Assembly: GCA_963803265.1 (NCBI GenBank)
Contig: CAWDLZ010000017.1
Span: 236,514-300,513, forward strand
Length of the DNA stretch: 64,000 nucleotides
Source of the DNA: CAIKMD01 sp963803265
GTDB lineage: Bacteria; Pseudomonadota; Alphaproteobacteria; ATCC43930; CGMCC-115725
Direction of reading: 5' to 3'
This document shows, one piece after another, positions 35,900 through 45,000 of this stretch; position 1 is the first letter of the stretch; every line of letters starts with the position of its first letter. A program made the translations under genes and the position numbers. The notes under the pieces were generated by a model that saw nothing but the letters and a program-made list of their open reading frames with translations, did no database searches and was not told where the DNA came from.

Positions 35900-36550
35900 G
35901 TGAACGACAAGCAGGCGCTGATTGCCGATATCGTGCGAGAAACTGCGGAAACGGCGGCGCTGACCGGCCGCGAAGCGTTGCGCCCGAGCGTCCTGGCGGC
36001 GCTGTCCAAAGTCCGTCGCGAGGCCTTCGTTCCGAAGAGCGAAGCCAAGTATGCCTATGTCAACGCCCCTTTGCCGATCGGTAGCGGCCAGACCATTTCG
36101 CAGCCCTTCATCGTCGCGATCATGACCGAGCTGCTCGATGTCGCTCGCGAGGACAGCGTGCTCGAAATCGGCACCGGCTCGGGCTATCAGGCGGCGATCC
36201 TGGCCGAGCTGGCGCGCAAGGTTTACAGCATCGAGGTCGTGCCTTCGCTCGCGGAAAGCGCTCGGCGCGCGCTGGCGGCGGAAGGCTATCGCAACGTCGA
36301 GATTCGATGCGGCGACGGCGCGCTCGGCTGGCCCGAGTTCGCGCCCTACGACGCCATCATCGTCACGGCGGCCGCGTCGCAAATCCCGCCGGCGCTCCTG
36401 GCCCAGCTTCGGCCGGGCGGCCGCATGATCGTCCCGGTCGGCGAGCCCTACGCGACGCAGATGCTCGTGCGGATCGCAAAGGACGCCGCAAGCGACCTCG
36501 AGCGCCGCGACATCATGGCTGTCGCCTTCGTGCCCCTGGTCGCCGGGTGA
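35900..36550 (+). CDS. pcm: Protein-L-isoaspartate O-methyltransferase
   Basis: A 216-residue repair methyltransferase that marks isoaspartyl residues in aged proteins. The start is GTG 35900 after GGCGGGG. Conserved pieces are RREAFVP, YVNAPLPIGSGQTISQPFIV (substrate-binding), the SAM motif VLEIGTGSGYQAAILAEL and the later YDAIIVTAAASQIPPALLAQ and RPGGRMIVPVG. The length is normal. It fits the island theme of protein maintenance during stasis. Confidence 0.9.
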   Translation: MNDKQALIADIVRETAETAALTGREALRPSVLAALSKVRREAFVPKSEAKYAYVNAPLPIGSGQTISQPFIVAIMTELLDVAREDSVLEIGTGSGYQAAILAELARKVYSIEVVPSLAESARRALAAEGYRNVEIRCGDGALGWPEFAPYDAIIVTAAASQIPPALLAQLRPGGRMIVPVGEPYATQMLVRIAKDAASDLERRDIMAVAFVPLVAG

Positions 36551-36559
36551 TCCACGTCG

Positions 36560-37392
36560 ATGCCGCTCATGGATGCGCCGGTTCCCGCGGAAATTCCGCA
36601 ACCCATGATCCAAACCCTAGGCCTGACCAAGCGGTTCGGCGATTTGGCCGCCGCCAGCGACATCACCCTCGCCGTCGGCCGTGGCGAGATTTTCGGTCTC
36701 ATCGGCGCGAACGGCGCCGGCAAGAGCACGCTCGTCAAGATGCTGACGACGTTGTTGCCGCCTTCCTCGGGCCGGGCGAGCGTCGCCGGATTCGATATCG
36801 TGCGCCAGGCCGCCGAGGTGCGCCGTCACATCGGCTACGTGCCGCAACTCCTGTCCGCCGACGGCGATCTCACGGGCTATGAAAACGTCCTGCTCTCGGC
36901 GCGGCTCTATGGGACGCCGCGGCACGAGCGCCGCCAGCGCATCGAAGAGGCGCTGAAGGCGCTGGGCCTCACCGAGGCGGCGGATCGCGTCGTGCGAAAT
37001 TATTCCGGCGGGATGATCCGGCGCCTCGAGATCGCGCAGGCGATGGTGCATCGCCCCAGCGTGATGTTCATGGACGAGCCGACCGTCGGGCTCGATCCGC
37101 TCGCCCGCGACGCCGTGTGGGACGCGCATGCGCACTGCGCCAAGAGTTCGCGATGACGATGCTCATCACCACCCATTACCTCGAAGAGGCCGACTTGCTC
37201 TGCGACCGGATCGCGATCATGCGGCGCGGGAAGATCGCGGCGATCGGCGATCCGGCCTCGCTCAAGGCGGCAATCGGTCCCAACGCGACGCTCGTCGATG
37301 TCCTGTCGCGGGTGACCGTCGAGGAGACCGAACAAAAAGGAGGCTACGGCGATGCCACACGCGAGCGCCGAACCACCATTCAGCACGGCTAG
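36560..37392 (+). CDS. ABC-2 type exporter ATP-binding subunit, frameshifted
   Basis: A DrrA-like ATPase. The N-terminal part carries Walker A LIGANGAGKSTLVKML, the Q-loop YVPQLLSADGDLTGYENV, the signature NYSGGMIRRLEIAQAM and Walker B SVMFMDEPTVGLDP. At about 37125-37140 one base appears to be missing. The second frame resumes LRQEFAMTMLITTHYLEE with the switch His and continues LLCDRIAIMRRGKIAAIGD to 37392. The joined length is about 277 residues, normal for this class. The 3' end overlaps the permease start. The cargo is not evident. Confidence 0.85.
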
Positions 37393-38182
37393 ACGATCGC
37401 CGGCCGAGTTCGTCGGCGATTACGCCAACCAAATCTGGGCGGTGGCCGCGGCGGAGATCACAAAGCTGCGGCGCGATCCCGTCGAGCTCATCAGCCGCGC
37501 CACCCAGCCGATCCTGTGGCTGGTTCTCTTCGGCAGCGTGATGGGGCGGGTGCGCGGCATGAATACCGGCGCGCTCAGTTACCAGGATTTCCTCGCGCCC
37601 GGCATCCTCGCGCAAAGCGTGCTGTTCGCCGCGATATTCTACGGCATCGCGGCGATCTGGGAGCGGGATCTCGGCATATTGCAGCGCTATCTCGCCAGCC
37701 CCGCCGCGCGCAGCGCGCTCGTCCTCGGCAAGGCGATTTCGGCGGCGACCCGCGGCTTGATACAGGCGATCATCGTCTATCTGGTCGCGCTTTTGATCGG
37801 CACCCATCTCAGTCTCGATCCGATGAATATGATGGGCGCCGCGGTCTTCATCGCGCTCGGCTCGGGCCTGTTCTCGACTTTTTCCTTGATCATCGCCTGC
37901 ATCGTCAAGACGCGCGAGCGCTTCATGGGCATCGGCCAGGTTCTTACCATGCCGATCTTCTTTGCCAGCAACGCGATTTATCCCATCGACTTGATGCCGC
38001 GCTGGCTCCAGGTGGTTTCGCACATCAATCCGCTGACCTATCAGGTCAACGCCATGCGCGCGCTTATGCTGCGCGGCGGCGAAAGCACGGTTGGGCTAGG
38101 GCAGGACTTCGGCATCCTTGCCGCGACCGCGCTCGTCCTGACCGCGATCGCGGCACGCATGTATCCGCGCATGGGAAGCTGA
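37352..38182 (+). CDS. ABC-2 type exporter permease
   Basis: A 276-residue DrrB-like membrane subunit with six predicted spans (for example ILWLVLFGSVMG, LIQAIIVYLVALLIG, LGSGLFSTFSLIIACIV and the last near ATALVLTAIAA) and the ABC-2 motif region LPLYALNAIY-like FFASNAIYPIDLMPRWLQ with INPLTYQVNAMRAL. It overlaps the ATPase gene by 41 bases, so the two form one exporter. Substrates in the family include drugs, lipids and glycans; none can be chosen here. Confidence 0.88.
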   Translation: MPHASAEPPFSTARRSPAEFVGDYANQIWAVAAAEITKLRRDPVELISRATQPILWLVLFGSVMGRVRGMNTGALSYQDFLAPGILAQSVLFAAIFYGIAAIWERDLGILQRYLASPAARSALVLGKAISAATRGLIQAIIVYLVALLIGTHLSLDPMNMMGAAVFIALGSGLFSTFSLIIACIVKTRERFMGIGQVLTMPIFFASNAIYPIDLMPRWLQVVSHINPLTYQVNAMRALMLRGGESTVGLGQDFGILAATALVLTAIAARMYPRMGS

Positions 38183-38246
38183 CCGCGATCGCCGGTCGGG
38201 CGCGGCGACGCGCGCTCGTCGATGGCGATGGTTTTCTTCGTTTATA

Positions 38247-38260
38247 TTGATATAAATCAA
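38247..38260 (+). promoter_or_regulatory. FNR/FixK-type site TTGATATAAATCAA
   Basis: A perfect TTGAT-N4-ATCAA FNR consensus with an AT-rich centre, 93 bases before the macA-like start. It is one of the two best matches in the window. Confidence 0.82.
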
Positions 38261-38353
38261 GGGTTCCGCGGTTCCGCTACCCTAAATTTTAGCTTCTATA
38301 AATGCGACCATGGCCAAGCTAAAGCTCTAAGATCGTCCCAGGGCTCATTCGTC

Positions 38354-39598
38354 ATGCCACCAGAAGCCGGCTCCGCCCATCGTCTCGCCGCGACCAAGCC
38401 CGCCGCCTCCGGCCCGAGGCGCGGCGGTGGCTGGGTTTGGCGCTATCTGGCTCTCAGCATCGTCATTCTCTTGATCGTGGGCGCGGCGATTTATTGGGCG
38501 AGTCGAGGCGGGGAAGCGCCCCATTACGTTACGACCCCCGTCCAGACCGGCAACGTCACGCGCGCCGTAACCGCCACGGGAACTGTCAATCCGGTCCTCA
38601 CGATCATCGTCGGCTCGTATGTCTCGGGGGTCATCCAAGAAGTCACTTGCGATTTTAATACCAAGGTAACGCAGGGACAGAGCTGCGCCAAGATCGATCC
38701 GCGCCCCTATCAGACCGTGGTCGATCAGGAAAAGGCCAATGTCGACAACGCCAAGGCGCAGCTGGAGAAGGACAAGGCCAATCTCGTTTACGCGAAGCTG
38801 ACCACCGATCGCTACGCGCGCCTCGTCAAGCAAGATTCCGCGTCGCAAGACGCCGCCGATAGCGCGAAGAACGCTTATGACCAGGCGGTGGCGCAGGTCG
38901 ATCTCGACAATGCGTCGATCGAGCAGCACCAGGGGGCCTTGGAGGCCGCACAGGTCAATCTCGACTACACCGACATCGTCTCGCCCGTTAACGGCACGGT
39001 GGTTTCGCGGAACGTCACGATCGGCCAAACCGTCGCGGCGACCTTGCAGACCCCGACTCTGTTTCTCATCGCGACCGACCTTACGAAAATGGAGGTCGAT
39101 ACCAATGTCAGCGAAAGCGACATCGGCAGCATCAAGGAAGGCGACAATGCGACCTTTACGGTGGAGACGTTCCAGGGCCGCAACTTCACCGGCAAGGTCG
39201 TTCAGGTCCGCCAGGCGCCGCAAACCGTGCAAAACGTCGTGACCTACGACGTGGTCGTCGGCGTCGACAATCCGGACCTGGCCTTGGCGCCTGGCATGAC
39301 CGCGACGACGCGGATCGTCACCGACGAGCGCGACGGCGTTCTGCGCGTGCCGGATCAGGCGCTTCGCTTCTTGCCCCCGGGTGTTGCCGCGCCGAGCGGC
39401 GGCGGCGCGGGCGGAGCGCAGGTCTGGGTCCTGCGCAACGGCGAGGCCGTCGCGGTGCCCGTTACGCTCGGACTCGACGACGATACCAATTCCCAAGTGA
39501 CCGGCGGCGATCTGAAGGCCGGCGATCAAGTGATCATCGGCGAGCAGCGCGTCGCGGGCGCGCAAGGCTCCGCGCCGCGCTTGTTCGGCTTCCTCTAG
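38354..39598 (+). CDS. MacA-like periplasmic adaptor (HlyD family)
   Basis: A 414-residue membrane-fusion protein. It has one N-terminal span (YLALSIVILLIVGAAIYWAS), a biotinyl-lipoyl-like half-motif (GNVTRAVTATGTVNPV), a helical hairpin (KANVDNAKAQLEKDKANLVY to YDQAVAQVDLDNASIEQHQ), the returning lipoyl half (VSPVNGTVVSRNVTIGQTVA) and a beta-barrel domain. It links the MacB pump to an outer-membrane channel. The start at 38354 lies after the FNR-type site; an upstream frame would include that site. MacB follows after 10 bases. No TolC gene is nearby. Confidence 0.88.
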   Translation: MPPEAGSAHRLAATKPAASGPRRGGGWVWRYLALSIVILLIVGAAIYWASRGGEAPHYVTTPVQTGNVTRAVTATGTVNPVLTIIVGSYVSGVIQEVTCDFNTKVTQGQSCAKIDPRPYQTVVDQEKANVDNAKAQLEKDKANLVYAKLTTDRYARLVKQDSASQDAADSAKNAYDQAVAQVDLDNASIEQHQGALEAAQVNLDYTDIVSPVNGTVVSRNVTIGQTVAATLQTPTLFLIATDLTKMEVDTNVSESDIGSIKEGDNATFTVETFQGRNFTGKVVQVRQAPQTVQNVVTYDVVVGVDNPDLALAPGMTATTRIVTDERDGVLRVPDQALRFLPPGVAAPSGGGAGGAQVWVLRNGEAVAVPVTLGLDDDTNSQVTGGDLKAGDQVIIGEQRVAGAQGSAPRLFGFL

Positions 39599-39608
39599 GA
39601 TTTTTCGC

Positions 39609-41720
39609 GTGGCGCCCGCAGACACCGTCATCGAGGTTCGTGGCGTTAGCCGCATCTACTCCTTGGGCGGCAACGAGGTGCGCGCGCTCGACGATGTGAG
39701 CCTGACGATCCGGCGCGGCGAGTTCATTTCCATCATGGGGTCCTCAGGGTCCGGAAAATCGACACTGATGAATGTTCTTGGCTGCCTCGATCGCGCCAGC
39801 AGCGGCCAGTATTTCTTCGAAGGGGTGGACGTCGCCGGCCTCGACGAGCCGACGCTCGCCGGGATCCGGAGCGAGCGGATCGGCTTCGTGTTCCAAAGCT
39901 TCAATCTCCTTGCCCGTACCAGCGCCATCGAGAACGTCGCGCTGCCGCTCTTTTACGCGTCCTCGGGTCCATCCCATCGAGCGACGCGCCTGGCGCGGGC
40001 GCGCGAGGCCTTGGCGCAGATCGGTCTTGCCGACCGCGAGCGCAACACGCCGGCGCAGCTTTCCGGCGGCCAGCAACAGCGCATCGCGATCGCGCGCGCC
40101 CTTATCAACGGTCCAAGCGTCCTGATGGCCGACGAGCCGACCGGAAATCTCGACACGAAAACCTCGCACGAGATCATGGCGACGTTGCGCCAACTCAATC
40201 GCGGGCAAGGCGTCACGGTCATTATCGTCACCCACGAGCCCGATATCGCCGCCTATACCGACCGCATCGTCACGATGCGCGATGGAAAAATCGTGTCCGA
40301 CCAGCCAAATCCCGGTGCGCGCGGCGTCCCCGCGGAGGAGGCAGGAACCCGTCCGCCGGCTGGCGCGCCGGCGATGGAGCGCGGCGCGGCGCCGACGACG
40401 AGCGCGCAGTCTTGGGCGTTTGGGACGATGGTTCTTGGCGCGGCGGCGCAGGCCATCGGCCGCAACAAGCTGCGCTCCGCGCTGACCATGCTCGGCGTCT
40501 TCATCGGCGTCGCGGCGCTCATCGCCATGGTGGCCGTCGGCCAGGGCGCCAACGAGGCGGTCCAGAAGCAACTCGCGAGCTTAGGGACGAACATGCTTGT
40601 GGTGGTGCCGGGCGCGACCACCGCGAACGGCGTGCGCGCCGGTTTCGGCAGCGCATCGACCCTCACCGTGACCGATGCCGTCGCCATCCGGCGCGAGGAT
40701 CCGGCCGTCGCCCAGGTCAGCTATCTCATTCGCCAAGTCGGCCAGGTCCAGTTCGGCAACCAGAACTGGACCACCAACATTCAGGGCGTCACGCCCGGCT
40801 ATCTCGCGACCGCCAATTGGCAGATCGCGTCCGGACGGGGCATCAACGCCGAGGACAACGCCGACGCGGCGATGGTCTGTCTGATCGGCCAGACCGTTTA
40901 CCGCCAGCTCTTCAACGAATTCGAAAATCCGGTGGGCGCCACCCTTCTGGTCAAGGGCGTACCGCTGCGCATCGTCGGCTTGCTCGCGGCCAAGGGGCAA
41001 ACCCAATTCGGCCAGGATCAAGACGATTTATTGATGACGCCGTTCAGCACGGCGGAACGCAAGGTTCTCGGCGTGGCGGCGCCCAGCCAAACCCAATCGG
41101 CGCTCGCCGTGGCCTATCCGCCGCCGCCCAATCCTTACGGTCTCGTGCCGCGGATGACCGGTTACGTCAACCAGATCTATGTCCAGGCGGCAAACGCGGA
41201 TCTCGTCGATCGCGCGCTCGCCCAAGTGACTCAAACGCTCCAGCGGCGCCACCATATCGAGCCCGGCGATATCAACGATTTCGATATCCGCAACCTCAGC
41301 CAAATCGCCAGCGCGGCGGAAGGCAGCAGCCGGATCATGGCACTCCTCCTTGCCACCGTCGCCTCGATCTCGTTGGTGGTCGGCGGCATCGGCATCATGA
41401 ACATCCTGCTGGTTTCGGTCACCGAGCGCACGCGCGAGATTGGCTTGCGCATGGCGATCGGCGCCCGGCGATTGCAAGTGCTGCTCCAATTCCTTGCCGA
41501 GGCCGTGTTCTTGAGCTTGAGCGGCGGCGCGGCGGGAATCGTCATGGGCGTCGTGGTCTCCGAGCTGATTTCGCTGGTCTCGAGCTGGCCGACGCAGCTG
41601 TCGGTTGCGGCGATCGTCGTCGGATTCGTGTTCTCCGCGGCCGTGGGAATCTTCTTCGGCTACTACCCGGCGCGAAAGGCGGCACGTCTCGATCCCATCG
41701 AGGCGCTGCGGTACGAATGA
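39609..41720 (+). CDS. MacB-like ABC transporter (fused ATPase and permease)
   Basis: 703 residues starting at GTG 39609. The N-terminal ATPase has Walker A GSSGSGKSTLMNVLG, signature QLSGGQQQRIAIARAL and Walker B VLMADEPTGNLDTKTS. After a Pro/Ala linker comes the first span (about 280-300), a long periplasmic MacB-type domain with VRAGFGSASTLTVTDAVAI, and three C-terminal spans with the FtsX motif MNILLVSVTERTREIGLRMA. MacAB pumps export macrolides, lipopeptides or envelope lipoproteins; the cargo here is unknown. It is probably induced under low oxygen with macA. Confidence 0.9.
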   Translation: MAPADTVIEVRGVSRIYSLGGNEVRALDDVSLTIRRGEFISIMGSSGSGKSTLMNVLGCLDRASSGQYFFEGVDVAGLDEPTLAGIRSERIGFVFQSFNLLARTSAIENVALPLFYASSGPSHRATRLARAREALAQIGLADRERNTPAQLSGGQQQRIAIARALINGPSVLMADEPTGNLDTKTSHEIMATLRQLNRGQGVTVIIVTHEPDIAAYTDRIVTMRDGKIVSDQPNPGARGVPAEEAGTRPPAGAPAMERGAAPTTSAQSWAFGTMVLGAAAQAIGRNKLRSALTMLGVFIGVAALIAMVAVGQGANEAVQKQLASLGTNMLVVVPGATTANGVRAGFGSASTLTVTDAVAIRREDPAVAQVSYLIRQVGQVQFGNQNWTTNIQGVTPGYLATANWQIASGRGINAEDNADAAMVCLIGQTVYRQLFNEFENPVGATLLVKGVPLRIVGLLAAKGQTQFGQDQDDLLMTPFSTAERKVLGVAAPSQTQSALAVAYPPPPNPYGLVPRMTGYVNQIYVQAANADLVDRALAQVTQTLQRRHHIEPGDINDFDIRNLSQIASAAEGSSRIMALLLATVASISLVVGGIGIMNILLVSVTERTREIGLRMAIGARRLQVLLQFLAEAVFLSLSGGAAGIVMGVVVSELISLVSSWPTQLSVAAIVVGFVFSAAVGIFFGYYPARKAARLDPIEALRYE

Positions 41721-42001
41721 CAGAATCATCCGCTCGCCGCACAGCCTCGACCGCGTAACGATCGGGCGGCAGGCCGCAAGGCCGGGAACCCGCCGGCGGA
41801 TGCTCCGATTACGTCGATGGCGCGCGGGTCGCCGTCCGCGCTCTTTCAGAGCTCTCTCATCCCTCCGACTCGGTTGTGACGTGATGCCGAAACGCCCTGG
41901 GGAATGGCAGATTTCCCAAGGCTAAATCCAGCACGACCGCTTGTCATCACTGCGTCATCAATAATGGTCATTTTGCGATCTCATTTTTGCGGGGGGACAT
42001 C

Positions 42002-45000
42002 ATGAGCGAGCTGCCTCTTTCGGATTTTACAGCCTACGATCCGGCGGATGCGTCAACGATTGAAGCGGGACCGCTCGCGCTTTATTCGGTGTCGGTCAAC
42101 TCTCTTCTGCCGACCCAAATGAACGAAGGTCTCGCGGAGGTCGAGGCGAAGGCCGCGGCTTTCGATCTCCTGACGCCCTCCGAGCTGCAGGCCGATCTGC
42201 TCACCGATATCGAGCCTGTCGTCATCGGTCCTGGCGGCGTTCTCTACCTCACCGACGGTCATCATACCTTCACCGCGTTGGAAGACTCGATCTACGGCGC
42301 CTCGGACCCGACGGTCTATGTCAATGTCATCGCGAATTATTCGAACCTGACGGAAGCCGAATTTATCGCGACGATGCAGGCGGCCAACCTGCTGCTGCCC
42401 TTGAACGATGGCGTCCCGGAACCCACCAGCGATATTCCGACGAGCCTCACAACTCTTACCAGCGACGTCTACCGCGGTCTCGAATACAGCATCCTGAAGA
42501 ACAAGAGCTCGAAGCTCTTTACCACGGCGTCGAATATGACCGAGGCGACGGGCGCCTCGACGCCGGGTCTCGACAAGATGACCGGCTTCTACTCCGACTT
42601 TCTCGAGGCCGCGGCCTATCAGGACGCTCTTAGCGGCCTCGGCCTGCCCTATCTATCGCCGGGCGATATCGCGCTCGCGACCCAATGGAACCTCAATCCC
42701 AATAGCACCACGACCTTGCCGAATGTTACCGGCCCGGTGTTCGCGTATCAGTTGCCGGGTTTCATCTTGGCGGCGAGCATCGTCAACACCGGCGGCATCA
42801 GCAACGCCACGCTGGCAAATGGCGCGCTCGACGGCAACGGGACCTTCACCGGCATTAGCCAAATCAATGCCGGGACGCCGACCAATCCGATCCTGATCGG
42901 CACGCCCAATGTCGGCTTCATCATGGAGCTCGGCAACGACAAGGGCTTCACCGTCACTCTCAGCGGCGCCAATACCTATACGGGCGGGACCTCGATTCTC
43001 GCGGGCACTTTGATCATCGCGGGCGATGCTTCGCTCGGCGCCGCAACGCCAGCGAACGCTACAGTCGATCCGAATCATGTTCTCAGCAGCGTCCAGGCCG
43101 ACAACGGCATCGTTTTCAACAGCCTTACCGAGGGCAACGGCACGCTGGTGATCGGGACGTCGGCGGGGGGCGGGACCGCGACCTTCACGACCGACCGGCC
43201 GATCGTGGTCGGTGGCGAAGCAGCCACGATCGATCTCAACGGCTACCAAGTCACGTTGACCGGACAGCTCATCTCGCTCGGCACAAATGGCGTCGGGATC
43301 GGCAATGCCAGCGGCTATTCCGATCTGACGATCGACGATAATTCCAGCAACGACGGCATTCTTTATCTCTCGACGCCCAGTCCTTATTTCTGGGGCAATT
43401 TGATCATCGGAAATACCAACGCTCCCACGGTAAACGTGACCAGCGACTTGGCGCTTGGCAATACCGAGGCCTACAATCTCGCCAATAATCTCGACAATCC
43501 GATCGGCGAAGTCGAATTGAACGGCGGCACGCTGCAAGCCGGCGCCTCCTTCACCGCGACGGACAGGAACCTCTTTCTCGGCGGGGGCAGCACTTTCGAC
43601 GTCAATGGGTTCACGACCTCTTGGGGATCGCTGACCGACGTCCAGAGGACACTGACCGTCGAGAACTCGAGCAAGACCAGCGCGGGCGCGGTGACGTTCA
43701 GCAGCTTCGCGATCGGCTCGACCGCGATTCTCGCGGTCGATGCCGGCACGGGCACCGCCGGCGGCGAAGGGACGATCGTCGCTTTCACCAATGGCATCGC
43801 GCGCAACGGCAACACCGATGCCGGCGCCCCCGCCAACGCCACGCTGTTCATCGATCCTTCGTCCGGTAGCACGCTCGGCCCGAGCGCCGCCAACGGCGTC
43901 GAGGTGTTCTCCGGCGGCGCGTCTACGACGGTCACCAACGGCATCGTCGCGCCCTGGATCATCACCGATAGCGGCGCCAGCACCGGTAGCAATCCCTATA
44001 ACTTCCTGACCTACAGCCTCACGTACGGCTACGAGATCGCCACCTACACCGCGACCTTTGGCACCGGGAATGTCGTGAAATCCACGGGCGGCACCATCTC
44101 GAGCTCCCTGGCCTATGCCCTCAATCTCCAAAACAGCGATACCCTCACGATCAACGGGGGCAACACCCTAACCGTGGGCGACGGAACCGATCCGGCCGGA
44201 CTCATTCTCGAAGGGACGACCAAGATTACCGGCGGCACGCTCGCTTTCGCAGCCAGCGAAGCGCTCATCGACGTCAAGGCCACCAACACGATCAGCTCGG
44301 CGATCACCGGCACGGGCGGCTTGACGCTCTCAGGCTCGGGCACGTTGGTGCTCAGCGGCTCGTCCGGGCCTAGCGGGCCTGTCATCATCGATTCCGGCAC
44401 GCTCCAGCTCAGCACCGCCAGTTATTTTCCCGCCGGCACGACGATCTGGCTCTCGAACGTCAAGAGCCATCCTTCCGCCGCGATCCTGGCAATCGCTGCC
44501 AACGAGACGCTCGCTGCCCTCAACAGCGACGGCAACAACAGCACGGTCACGATCGCGACCGGCGACACCTTGACGATCGGCGACCCCACCGATCTCAGCT
44601 CGACGCTATCGAGCACAATTACGGCGAAAGGCTCCGGTTCGCTGATCAAGGCCGGAACCGGCCTCCTCGACATCTCGGGCGCCAGCGTAAGCTTCGCCAC
44701 GGGAACGGTCGCGGTGGACGGCGGCGTGCTGCGCATCGGCCACGGCGTCTTCGGCGCTTCCGCGACGACCGCGATCAGTCTCGCAGCCGGCACCGAGCTG
44801 CAATACGTCGGAAACGGCGGATCCGTGTTCAACGATCCGGTTTCGGGCGCGGGCGTGTTTCATCTTGTCAGCGGCACGGTCCAGCTTACCAGCACCACCA
44901 ATACTTATTTGGGCGGCACGATCGTCGAGACGGGCGCGACCCTCGACATCACCACCGCGAACCTGCCGACGAATAACGAAAACATCACCGATGCCGGCGG